This document shows, in pieces, positions 7,268 to 14,369 of a stretch of 17,049 nt of DNA; within the stretch, counting starts at the first letter, position 1, and every line of letters starts with the position of its first letter. The notes under the pieces were generated by a model. The model was not told the origin of the DNA. It was given only the letters and a program-made list of their open reading frames with translations, and ran no database searches. The stretch is from Clostridiales bacterium (lineage in GTDB: Bacteria; Bacillota_A; Clostridia; Saccharofermentanales; Saccharofermentanaceae): the NCBI GenBank assembly GCA_017537905.1, contig JAFYJX010000006.1, positions 1 to 17,049 of the forward strand. The letters run 5' to 3'. The translations under genes and the position numbers were made by a program.

Positions 7268-9082
7268 TCAGCTCCTTGATTTAAGTTCCTTTGTGATCTC
7301 AGCAAGCTTCTTATCTGTCAGGATATACTTTGCTTTGAATATAAGCAATGCGATTATGAGGACAAATATAGGTGCGAGTGTCATTACCATACGAAGGCCG
7401 AATACTGCGCTCGTATCGATCGTCTCAACAACGTTATTCTTTAAGTTTGCAACCTTTGCCATAAGAACGCTTAAGTTCATATCTGTGTTGCTCTGTTCCT
7501 GAATCTTAAATACAGTAAGGCAGATCGATGCAACAAGTGCTGCAATTCCTGATGCGAGCTTAACTACGAATGTCTGCATTGAGAAGATAACTGACTCATC
7601 TCTTCTGCCGTTCTTAAGTTCACCATAGTCACATGTGTTAGCGAGGAATATGGTGCAGATTACGTTTAAGATACCTACAGCTCCCATGATGAAGAAGCCG
7701 GGTACGAAGAACGGATAAACACTCTTTGTTCCGAGGATCGATAAAGCAAGCAGGATAACGTATCCAGCGATCGCCGCAAACACACCGATGTAGAAGATCT
7801 TCAGCGTGTCGAATGCTTTTCTAAGCAGAGGGAAGAAAAGCATCATCGCAAGGATCTGCATTGCTCCTGCAAATGTGTTGAACAATGTATAATTTCCCTG
7901 CCAATTGGAACCTGCGAGATCGTACTTGAAGAAGTAGATCAGAAGGTTCGATGTGATATAAGTTGCAGTGTTAAATAATACGATCGTGATAACAATTGTC
8001 ATTGCCTGATCGTTACCCAAAAGCGCCTTGAACATCTGCTTAACTGAAGGCGTCTGCATATCAACGGAGGACTTCTCCTTGATACAGATGCAGGTGATGC
8101 CGATGAAGATAATGAACAGGATGCCGACGATAAGTGAGAAATACTTAAAACCGACTCTCTCAACTTCCAATGTGGAATTCATCGAAAGATTTGCCTTGAT
8201 GGAATCGCTTGCACTTATTGTTTTATAGGCATCTGAATCAACATAGAATACGAGTCCTGCTTCGCCGGAAGTCTCTGAATCCATAACGAATTCGACCTTC
8301 GAAGATTCTGCGGTAACGCCATTTATCGTGAACTCGTATTTTGTGTTGTCATTATTGAATGAGTAAACATCTTCAAATGCTCTCTCTGAACCAACAACAG
8401 TGACAGACACATCTGTCTTATCCTCAGAATATTCGATAACGTTTGAAGTCGGATTGCCGTCAGAATCTAGTTCGATCACATAAGTGTTGATCTTTGTATC
8501 TGCGGAAGTGAACTGCTTTGTGATATTTGTCGTGCTCTTTGCCGTAAGTGAAGTACCGATAGCTGTTACTGCCATAACCGTAAGGATCGTTACGATTGCA
8601 GACCCTACGCCTGCGCAGGAACGCCCTAATGCCGAGAGTCCTTCTCTCTCTTTGCCGCCCTCAGTAAATGCGGGGATCATTGACCAGTAAGGAATATCCA
8701 TCATGGTGTAAGTTACGCCCCAGAGAATGTATGTTACTGCAGCATAAGCGATAAGGCCCTTGCCGTCCAATGCCGGCGGAGCTGCGAACATCAGGAAGAG
8801 AACGACGGCATTAGTGATCGTACCGATCAAAAGCCAGGGACGGAATTTGCCCCACTTAGTCTTTGTTTTCGCGACGATAACGCCCATGATCGGATCGTTG
8901 AACGCGTCGAAAACTCTGGCAATGAGAAGGATAAATCCCATTGCGATAGCAGAGGTCTTCATGATGTCCTGGAAGTAGTACAGGACATAAGAAGCTGAGA
9001 GCATGTATACCATGTCTTTACCTACGGCACCTATGCCGTAAGCAAATTTCTCTTTTCCGGTCAGACCTTTCTTAGTTTCCAT
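7268..9082 (-). CDS. GPH/MelB-type sugar:cation symporter with large external insert
   Basis: A 604-residue member of the glycoside-pentoside-hexuronide symporter family (major facilitator superfamily). Helix 2 has RVFDAFNDPIMG with Asp59 and Asp63, and helix 4 has MDIPYWS with Asp129; these match the cation-site aspartates Asp55, Asp59 and Asp124 of MelB. The cytoplasmic loop KTKTKWGKFRPW (72-83) is also family-typical. Family members are usually about 450-500 residues. The excess lies between helices 5 and 6 (about 178-308), a polar, Ser/Thr/Asp-rich, probably beta-rich segment predicted to face outside. A shorter external loop of about 30 residues precedes the last helix. GGAG lies about eight bases before the ATG. 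Placement next to alpha- and beta-galactosidases suggests import of galactosides with sodium or protons. Confidence 0.92.
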   Translation of the reverse strand: METKKGLTGKEKFAYGIGAVGKDMVYMLSASYVLYYFQDIMKTSAIAMGFILLIARVFDAFNDPIMGVIVAKTKTKWGKFRPWLLIGTITNAVVLFLMFAAPPALDGKGLIAYAAVTYILWGVTYTMMDIPYWSMIPAFTEGGKEREGLSALGRSCAGVGSAIVTILTVMAVTAIGTSLTAKSTTNITKQFTSADTKINTYVIELDSDGNPTSNVIEYSEDKTDVSVTVVGSERAFEDVYSFNNDNTKYEFTINGVTAESSKVEFVMDSETSGEAGLVFYVDSDAYKTISASDSIKANLSMNSTLEVERVGFKYFSLIVGILFIIFIGITCICIKEKSSVDMQTPSVKQMFKALLGNDQAMTIVITIVLFNTATYITSNLLIYFFKYDLAGSNWQGNYTLFNTFAGAMQILAMMLFFPLLRKAFDTLKIFYIGVFAAIAGYVILLALSILGTKSVYPFFVPGFFIMGAVGILNVICTIFLANTCDYGELKNGRRDESVIFSMQTFVVKLASGIAALVASICLTVFKIQEQSNTDMNLSVLMAKVANLKNNVVETIDTSAVFGLRMVMTLAPIFVLIIALLIFKAKYILTDKKLAEITKELKSRS

Positions 9083-9098
9083 ATCTTGTTCTCCTTCC

Positions 9099-10565
9099 TT
9101 ATTTCTTCATTCCCATGGCGATCTTCACGACTTCATATGCTCCGTTGTAGATCCCGAGTGATTTGTTTCTTATGATGTTTTCGCACATGCTTTTTAGCGT
9201 TGTATTGTCTTCTATAAAAAGCCTTATCATCTGCAGCGTGTGCGGAATGTCCCTGCACTCCAATGTTCCGTCGCCGATCTCTGCAGAGTGGATCGCTCCC
9301 CACTGCTCGTGTCCTCCGATGCGCTTTATAAACAGTTTCGGCACGGGATAGAAAGCTAGTTCTGAAGGCTTTGTTACGAGCACGTCGCAGGATCTCATCA
9401 GAAGGTTCGTTGCATATACTGCTTCGAAAATATTCTTGTGACAGAATAAGTGTATTCCTTCCACATCGCCTGTCAGCGCGTCATTGCAAAAGCTCATTGT
9501 TTCTTCCCAGTTATCGAAGTGAGTCACAGCGGTCTCGGCTATTCCGGGAACCATATTTTTCAGGTCTTCCCAGACATTCTGATAGTCGCCGATATTTACA
9601 TATAAAGCTGCCTTTTTATTCTTTATATCAGGCATCAGTTCATTGATTATCGCTGCGAAGATCTCCTTCTGTGCGCCTGCGCCGCCGATTGTAAGAAGGA
9701 ATCTCATGGGCTTACCTTCTTCTTTTCTCTTAAGGCGGCGGTTGCAGTCTTCCTCGATATTTGCGACAAGCTCGTGATCGATATAGTGGCCTACATACTT
9801 GAGGCTCTCTTCCGGCATCGGATTTAATACCTTATCGCCGTCCATTCCGTTGCAGATGCGGTAGCCCTGATATGCATAATGAGTCTGCACCGTGTGGATG
9901 CTTCCTTCTGCAAAATGCAGAGCCATCGGCCAGTTATCAGGGATCGCATTAACGACATTCTTCATTCCCGCGTGGATCGCTGCCTGAGCAGGCCATACAT
10001 GAGTTGCGACAACAGGAATATCCTTCGGAACGTTCTCATAAACGGGAGCCATCAGTTCAGCATTCTTTTGGTCTGACGAATTATAAGAGAGCTTTCTGAA
10101 ACCTTCGTAATTTAAGGGCTCCCAGACGATCTTGTTAAAGAGCTTGAACTTCTGGGAGAGTCTTGAACCCATTGAATAAAGGTCGTTCTGAGCTGAGATT
10201 ACCTTTGTGCATGTAGTCTGCTTATATGAATTCAGATCCATCCAGTAAGGGACATACCCAAGAGCATTTGCAGCAGAAGCGATCGCCATAGAGATACGGT
10301 AATGACCAAAGCCCATTCTGATGTTGCCGACAATGATGCCCTTCTCAGGATCAAAGCCCTCTGTTAACCCGGGTTCAGCATCACCGACAACTATATTCTT
10401 AACGCCTAAGATGCCGCCGATATATGCATTTTCGACTACTCTTGCAGAATAGTTCTTATCAGAATCGTCACCAAACTTCTTAGCGTATTTTTTCTTGGAC
10501 TTAACAGCCTTCCTGTAAACTGAATCAGGCTGAACATTTCCGAATATCACTTTTGACTTTTCCAT
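9099..10565 (-). CDS. Putative GT-B fold glycosyltransferase (MurG / MGDG-synthase-like)
   Basis: A 488-residue cytoplasmic protein with no signal peptide or membrane helix. Features point to a two-domain GT-B fold related to GT28-type enzymes. The N-terminal domain has GNIRMGFGHYRISMAIASAA (80-99), equivalent to the glycine loop that begins MurG and diacylglycerol glycosyltransferases. The C-terminal domain opens with LLTIGGAGAQKE (290-301), and the late segment LVTKPSELAFYPVP (396-409) followed by HEQWGA (419-424) resembles the nucleotide-sugar region TKPGG...E...Q. The match is by motif pattern, not by a search. Donor and acceptor are unknown; UDP-galactose made by neighbouring GalT is an attractive donor. 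AGGAGG precedes the ATG by a few bases. The gene sits 15 bases after the regulator and 16 before the symporter, so it belongs to the operon, though its role in galactoside use is unclear. Confidence 0.65.
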   Translation of the reverse strand: MEKSKVIFGNVQPDSVYRKAVKSKKKYAKKFGDDSDKNYSARVVENAYIGGILGVKNIVVGDAEPGLTEGFDPEKGIIVGNIRMGFGHYRISMAIASAANALGYVPYWMDLNSYKQTTCTKVISAQNDLYSMGSRLSQKFKLFNKIVWEPLNYEGFRKLSYNSSDQKNAELMAPVYENVPKDIPVVATHVWPAQAAIHAGMKNVVNAIPDNWPMALHFAEGSIHTVQTHYAYQGYRICNGMDGDKVLNPMPEESLKYVGHYIDHELVANIEEDCNRRLKRKEEGKPMRFLLTIGGAGAQKEIFAAIINELMPDIKNKKAALYVNIGDYQNVWEDLKNMVPGIAETAVTHFDNWEETMSFCNDALTGDVEGIHLFCHKNIFEAVYATNLLMRSCDVLVTKPSELAFYPVPKLFIKRIGGHEQWGAIHSAEIGDGTLECRDIPHTLQMIRLFIEDNTTLKSMCENIIRNKSLGIYNGAYEVVKIAMGMKK

Positions 10566-10580
10566 ACTTCTCCTCCTGAT

Positions 10581-11147
10581 TTATGCGGAGATACCGTTTA
10601 AGAGAATGTCTACGACTTCATTTAAGTAATCGTTATATTTCTTGCCGCTGCCCTTCATTACGTTCTTCTCGAAAAATCTCTCGAGCGATGCTTCCATCAT
10701 GATCTTGAAGATCTTAAGGTCTGCGTCTTCCCTGATTATCCCTTCTGCCTTGCCCTGCTCCAAAAGCTTGAACGCAGGTTCCCAGCCGGTCTCAAGACGC
10801 TTTTGAAGTTTCTTATAGACCTTCGGATATTTGTCCTTAAGTGAATAGAGCTCCTGGAAATTGATGTTCTTATAGCTCTCGGGCATTGCGGACAAGAAGA
10901 GCTTGATCTTCTCGATCGTTGAATAGTCTTTGCAGCCCAGGATCTCTTTTTCTCTTGCCTTGATATTGTCGAAGACATAATCGACCATCGTCTCGAAGAT
11001 CTCGTCCTTGGATGAGAACTCCTTATAGATGGTCTTCTTGGAGATCTTAAGCTCATCAGCGACATCATCCATCGTGAGCTTTAAGCCCTTCTTATTGAAT
11101 ACCTGTATCGTACCCTTAAGGATCTTTTCTCTAATTTCAGTCAACAT
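10581..11147 (-). CDS. TetR-family transcriptional regulator
   Basis: A 188-residue regulator from the chosen ATG at 11147. The N-terminal helix-turn-helix is typical of TetR: residues LKLTMDDVADELKISKKTIY, then KEFSSKDEIFETMVDYVF. The rest is an all-helical ligand and dimerisation domain. An upstream ATG at 11204 would add 19 residues, but only the ATG at 11147 has a Shine-Dalgarno (AAGGAG ending ten bases before it). The longer version would also run through the inverted repeat at 11164-11193, which looks like an operator. As first gene of the five-gene galactoside operon, it probably represses its own operon and perhaps divergent galK-galT, with relief by a sugar or metabolite; this is inference. 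TetR control is less usual for sugar catabolism than LacI, GntR or AraC control. Confidence 0.88.
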   Translation of the reverse strand: MLTEIREKILKGTIQVFNKKGLKLTMDDVADELKISKKTIYKEFSSKDEIFETMVDYVFDNIKAREKEILGCKDYSTIEKIKLFLSAMPESYKNINFQELYSLKDKYPKVYKKLQKRLETGWEPAFKLLEQGKAEGIIREDADLKIFKIMMEASLERFFEKNVMKGSGKKYNDYLNEVVDILLNGISA

Positions 11148-11163
11148 TTCTTCAGATCTCCTT

Positions 11164-11193
11164 CGGAAACTATCTATCGTATTTCGAGTTTCC
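11164..11193. promoter_or_regulatory. Candidate TetR operator, proximal copy
   Basis: CGGAAACT at 11164-11171 is mirrored by AGTTTCC at 11187-11193 across 15 bases. The same half-sites recur at 11237-11266. The site lies just upstream of the regulator's preferred start codon, where a bound repressor would block leftward transcription or its early elongation. Confidence 0.55.
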
Positions 11194-11236
11194 ACCATAA
11201 TCATAACAAGTTGCGGAGAAAAGTGGCGTCCGATTT

Positions 11237-11266
11237 CGGAAACTGATTTTACAAATTTAGTTTCCG
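11237..11266. promoter_or_regulatory. Candidate TetR operator, distal copy
   Basis: CGGAAACT at 11237-11244 and AGTTTCCG at 11259-11266 form a perfect 8-base inverted repeat across 14 bases. It matches the copy at 11164-11193, with centres about 72 bases apart. It ends 21 bases before the galK -35 and could lie over the leftward promoter. Confidence 0.6.
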
Positions 11267-11287
11267 AGTCTTGTGCAAAATACGCAT

Positions 11288-11316
11288 GTGACTGTTTTTC
11301 GAACTCAATTTATAAT
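11288..11316 (+). promoter_or_regulatory. galK-galT promoter
   Basis: GTGACT (11288-11293, four of six matches to TTGACA) and a perfect TATAAT (11311-11316) are separated by 17 bases. Transcription would start near 11323, leaving a leader of about 24 bases that ends with the GGAGG RBS of galK. Confidence 0.7.
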
Positions 11317-11346
11317 CATGCTATAGAGTCCACAAGGAGGCTTACT

Positions 11347-12597
11347 ATGCTCGATCTGTCTTCTGTAAATTATAAAGATATCTACTGTACTGACGAAGCA
11401 GCTGCGCGCCAGCCCGTAAGGTATGCCGACGCGGTAAACAGGTTTAAGCAGGCATTCGAGGAGACAGAACCTCAGGCAGTCTTTTCTGCACCCGGCAGGA
11501 CAGAGATCGGCGGTAATCACACCGACCATCAGCACGGGGAAGTCCTCGCTGCATCGATAAACAAAGATGCCATAGCTGTCGTATCAGAGAGCAAGAACAA
11601 TTCTGTCAATATACAGGCAGAGGGCTTCGGTTTTATAAGCATTGATATAAACAATCTCGATATCAGAGAAAATGAGAAAGGCACAACAGCCGCACTGATA
11701 AGAGGCGTTCTCGCAGGGCTTCGTAATGAAGGTTATCTCCTTGGCGGATTTAACGCTTACATCACCAGCGATGTCCTCATCGGAGCCGGCCTCTCTTCTT
11801 CTGCAGCTTTTGAAATGCTCATTGGAACTATCGTTTCAGGTCTTTTCAATTACACGAAGATCGATCCGGTCACGATCGCGAAAGCCGGCCAGTTTGCAGA
11901 GAACACATACTTCGGCAAGCCCTGCGGTCTTATGGACCAGATGGCGTGCTCCGTCGGAAATCTTGTTCATATCGATTTTGAAGATCCTTCCGATCCCAAG
12001 GTAGAAAAGGTCAGCTTCGATTTTTCCAACACTGATTATGTCCTCTGCATCACGGACACCAAGGGTTCGCACGCTGACTTAACCGACGAATATGCAGCAG
12101 TTCCGCTCGAGATGAAGAAGATTGCTTCGCTCTTAGGCCACGATGTCCTCCGCCATGTATCTTTCGAAGACATAATCGGAAATATCGGTATGCTGCGCGA
12201 AAAAGCAGGCGACCGCGCCGTATTAAGAGCGATCCATTTTGTTAATGAGACACGCCGCGCAAGCGAAGAAGCGGCAGCGCTTAAGAACAATGACCTGGAA
12301 TGTTTCTTAAAGATCGTCAGGAATTCCGGTGATTCATCTTTTAAGTATCTTCAGAATGTTTATACCAACAAGGACGTAACGGTCCAGAACGTCTCTCTGG
12401 CGCTCGCTGTGAGCGATTCCGTGTTAGGACCTGACGAAGTATCCAGAGTCCACGGAGGAGGCTTTGCAGGCACTATACAGGCGTTTGTGAAGAAGGATAA
12501 TGCAAAGAAGTATCAGGAATACATGGATAAGGTTTTTGGAGAAGGCTCATGCGAGATCTTATCGATCCGCAGATACGGCGGGATCAGAGTCATCTGA
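11347..12597 (+). CDS. galK: Galactokinase
   Basis: A 416-residue GHMP-family kinase that phosphorylates galactose to galactose-1-phosphate with ATP, the first Leloir step. The N-terminal substrate motif APGRTEIGGNHTDHQHGE (48-65) includes Arg51. The ATP-binding motif GAGLSSSAAFE lies at 146-156, the catalytic Asp197 in CGLMDQMACS, and the third motif VHGGGFAGT at 368-376. The first motif uses GGNHTDHQ instead of the more common IGEHTDY, a variant that I associate with clostridial galactokinases. ATG at 11347 is chosen because GGAGG stands seven bases before it and the promoter lies just upstream; the open frame continues upstream to 11029 across the control region and the regulator gene but has no coding signs there. 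galT follows after 13 bases. Confidence 0.96.
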   Translation: MLDLSSVNYKDIYCTDEAAARQPVRYADAVNRFKQAFEETEPQAVFSAPGRTEIGGNHTDHQHGEVLAASINKDAIAVVSESKNNSVNIQAEGFGFISIDINNLDIRENEKGTTAALIRGVLAGLRNEGYLLGGFNAYITSDVLIGAGLSSSAAFEMLIGTIVSGLFNYTKIDPVTIAKAGQFAENTYFGKPCGLMDQMACSVGNLVHIDFEDPSDPKVEKVSFDFSNTDYVLCITDTKGSHADLTDEYAAVPLEMKKIASLLGHDVLRHVSFEDIIGNIGMLREKAGDRAVLRAIHFVNETRRASEEAAALKNNDLECFLKIVRNSGDSSFKYLQNVYTNKDVTVQNVSLALAVSDSVLGPDEVSRVHGGGFAGTIQAFVKKDNAKKYQEYMDKVFGEGSCEILSIRRYGGIRVI

Positions 12598-12610
12598 CGG
12601 AGGCAGTTTA

Positions 12611-14095
12611 ATGATCAACACATACATAACCGAACTGGTGAATTACGGAATAAGAAACGGTCTTATCGACGAGCTCGACAGAGTTTATGCTGTCAACAGA
12701 CTTGCCGAGTTAATGGAACTGGATGAATATGAAGCGCCTGAAACTGCGCCAGCTGAAAGAGACCTCCATCTTATCCTCGAAGACATGATGGCGTGGGCTT
12801 TTGAGCACGGCGTAATGAAGAGCGATACAAATGCTTCCAAAGACCTTTTCGACACGAAGATAATGGGCACGATCACGCCGCCCCCTTCTGTCGTGATCAA
12901 CACTTTTAACAGTCTCCGTGACAGGTCGCCAAAGCTCGCAACTGCCTGGTACTATAACTTTTCGAAGGTCACGAATTACATCCGCACGGACCGCATCGCC
13001 AAGGACGTAAAATGGATCACACCCACGGAGTTCGGCGACATCGATATTACGATAAACTTAAGCAAACCCGAGAAGGACCCCAGAGACATTGCCGCTGCAG
13101 GAAAAGCAAAGAGCACTTCATATCCGAAGTGCCTCCTCTGCCCTGAGAATGAAGGCTACGCAGGAACACTTACTCATCCCGCGAGACAGAATCACAGGAT
13201 AATTCCGATCGTTCTTGACGGCGACCAGTACTATCTGCAGTATTCGCCTTACGTTTACTACAACGAACACTGTATAATCCTCAACAAAGAGCACATTCCG
13301 ATGGTGATCAACCGCTCAACTTTCAAAAAACTCTTAAGCTTCGTTGAGCAGTTCCCTCACTACACTGCAGGCTCCAATGCCGACCTCCCGATCGTTGGCG
13401 GCTCGATCTTAAGCCACGATCATTTCCAGGGCGGCTGCTATACTTTTCCTATGGCAAGAGCTGGTTATAAGACCACGTTTAAGATACCCGGATTTGAAGA
13501 TCTCTCGGCAGGCATAATCAACTGGCCGATGTCGGTAATAAGGCTTCAGGGTGACGATACTGATCGCATCACAGACTGCGCCGACATGATCCTTAACAAA
13601 TGGAGATCGTACACTGACGAAGACGCTTTTATTTTAGCTGAGACAGATGGTGTTCCCCACAACACGATCACACCGATTGCGCGCAAAAACAGCGAAGGCA
13701 GATTCGAACTTGATCTCGTACTGCGCAACAACATAACAACAGACGAACACCCCATGGGCGTTTATCACCCTCACGCAGAGTACCATCACATCAAGAAAGA
13801 AAACATCGGACTTATCGAAGTCATGGGACTTGCTGTTCTTCCCTCCAGACTCAAAAAAGAGATGGCCCAGCTGGAAGAAGCAATCGTCTCCGGTTCTGAC
13901 ATACGTTCGATCGAAGATATTTCGAAACATGCCGACTGGATCGACGAATGGAAAGCTGACTATGACCTCACATCAAAAGACAAAATCCACAGCGCGCTTC
14001 AAAACGAGATCGGCAAGGTTTTCGCGAAGATCTTGGGCTGCGCCGGCGTTTATAAGAATGATTCAGATTTCATGAAGTTTATCTCCATTCTCTGA
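12611..14095 (+). CDS. galT: UDP-glucose--hexose-1-phosphate uridylyltransferase, class II
   Basis: A 494-residue enzyme of the Firmicutes-type GalT group, which is longer than the roughly 350-residue enterobacterial type. It exchanges galactose-1-phosphate with UDP-glucose to give UDP-galactose and glucose-1-phosphate. The active-site triad motif HDHFQ (269-273, HxHxQ) sits in GGSILSHDHFQGG. YPKCLLCPENEGYAG (171-185), with a CxxC pair, and YSPYVYYNEHCIILN (211-225) are also family-typical. The C-terminal domain contains GVYHPHAEYHHIKKENIGLI. The start ATG at 12611 has GGAGG seven bases upstream and lies 13 bases after galK, so the two form one operon. An in-frame upstream ATG at 12500 lies inside galK and is rejected. 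galE, needed to recycle UDP-galactose, is not present in the window. Confidence 0.96.
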   Translation: MINTYITELVNYGIRNGLIDELDRVYAVNRLAELMELDEYEAPETAPAERDLHLILEDMMAWAFEHGVMKSDTNASKDLFDTKIMGTITPPPSVVINTFNSLRDRSPKLATAWYYNFSKVTNYIRTDRIAKDVKWITPTEFGDIDITINLSKPEKDPRDIAAAGKAKSTSYPKCLLCPENEGYAGTLTHPARQNHRIIPIVLDGDQYYLQYSPYVYYNEHCIILNKEHIPMVINRSTFKKLLSFVEQFPHYTAGSNADLPIVGGSILSHDHFQGGCYTFPMARAGYKTTFKIPGFEDLSAGIINWPMSVIRLQGDDTDRITDCADMILNKWRSYTDEDAFILAETDGVPHNTITPIARKNSEGRFELDLVLRNNITTDEHPMGVYHPHAEYHHIKKENIGLIEVMGLAVLPSRLKKEMAQLEEAIVSGSDIRSIEDISKHADWIDEWKADYDLTSKDKIHSALQNEIGKVFAKILGCAGVYKNDSDFMKFISIL

Positions 14096-14106
14096 GCATC
14101 AAGGTA

Positions 14107-14112
14107 TATAAT
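14107..14112 (+). promoter_or_regulatory. -10 element for the small gene
   Basis: A perfect TATAAT lies just after the galT stop, about 33 bases before the ATG at 14145. The hexamer 17 bases upstream is not a good -35. With a strong terminator downstream it would give a short single-gene transcript, although read-through from galT could also supply mRNA. Confidence 0.45.
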
Positions 14113-14144
14113 TGATTTATCAAACTTTTTTAGGAGGTATCTTT

Positions 14145-14318
14145 ATGGACTTAGATATCAACAAGGCTGTAGGTGCTGCTCAGGACGCAATCGGCGCAGT
14201 AGCAAAGGACGAGAACGCAAAGAAGATCGCTAACGATGCTATCGATAAGGTTGAGAAGAAAGTTGGAGTAGATCTTCCTGACGTTGATGCGATCAACGGC
14301 GCTATCGGCAAGAAGTAA
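14145..14318 (+). CDS. Small helical protein of 57 residues, function unknown
   Basis: ATG at 14145 is preceded by AGGAGG seven bases upstream, one of the strongest ribosome binding sites in the window. The 57-residue product is acidic to neutral, rich in Ala, Asp and Lys, and has no Cys, His, Trp, aromatic residue or membrane segment. Residues 5-41 look like an amphipathic helix with alternating Ala/Ile/Val and Asp/Lys; a short VDLPDVDAINGAIGKK tail follows. The composition loosely recalls small actinobacterial antitoxin-like proteins of the MT0933 type and helical stress proteins, but this is only a resemblance and no toxin partner is adjacent. Its own -10 element and a strong terminator suggest an independent, abundant small transcript. 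The in-frame ATG at 14112 would place the RBS inside the gene and is rejected. Confidence 0.8.
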   Translation: MDLDINKAVGAAQDAIGAVAKDENAKKIANDAIDKVEKKVGVDLPDVDAINGAIGKK

Positions 14319-14340
14319 TTATTTCAGAAATTAATTAATT

Positions 14341-14369
14341 AGGACGTCTCAATTGGGACGTCCTTTTTT
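14341..14369 (+). terminator. Rho-independent terminator of the small gene
   Basis: AGGACGTCTC and GGGACGTCCT form a 10-pair stem with one G-U pair and an AATT loop, followed directly by TTTTTT. This is a strong plus-strand terminator. The stop codon and last three codons of the convergent YitT-family gene lie within its stem and loop. On the minus strand the run after the stem is AATTAATTAATTT, so termination that way should be weaker. Confidence 0.9.

Larger units (their letters stand above)
11148..11346. other. Divergent control region between regulator operon and galK
   Basis: These 199 bases separate two divergent operons. They contain two related inverted repeats, a sigma-70-like promoter for galK and the RBS of both first genes. 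On the minus strand, TATGAT at 11200-11205 is a possible -10 for the leftward operon, but no acceptable -35 was found, so no leftward promoter is called. Confidence 0.6.

Noticed and set aside
11148..11204. Longer start for the TetR regulator at ATG 11204 (or 11198)
   Set aside because: No Shine-Dalgarno precedes either codon, the extra 19 residues are not typical of the family, and the stretch includes a probable operator.
11029..11346. Upstream extension of the galK open frame by 106 codons
   Set aside because: It crosses the promoter, the inverted repeats and part of the opposing regulator gene; the promoter and RBS place the start at 11347.
12500..12610. Upstream start for galT inside galK
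   Set aside because: No RBS is present there, and the ATG at 12611 has GGAGG at seven bases and gives a normal family N-terminus.
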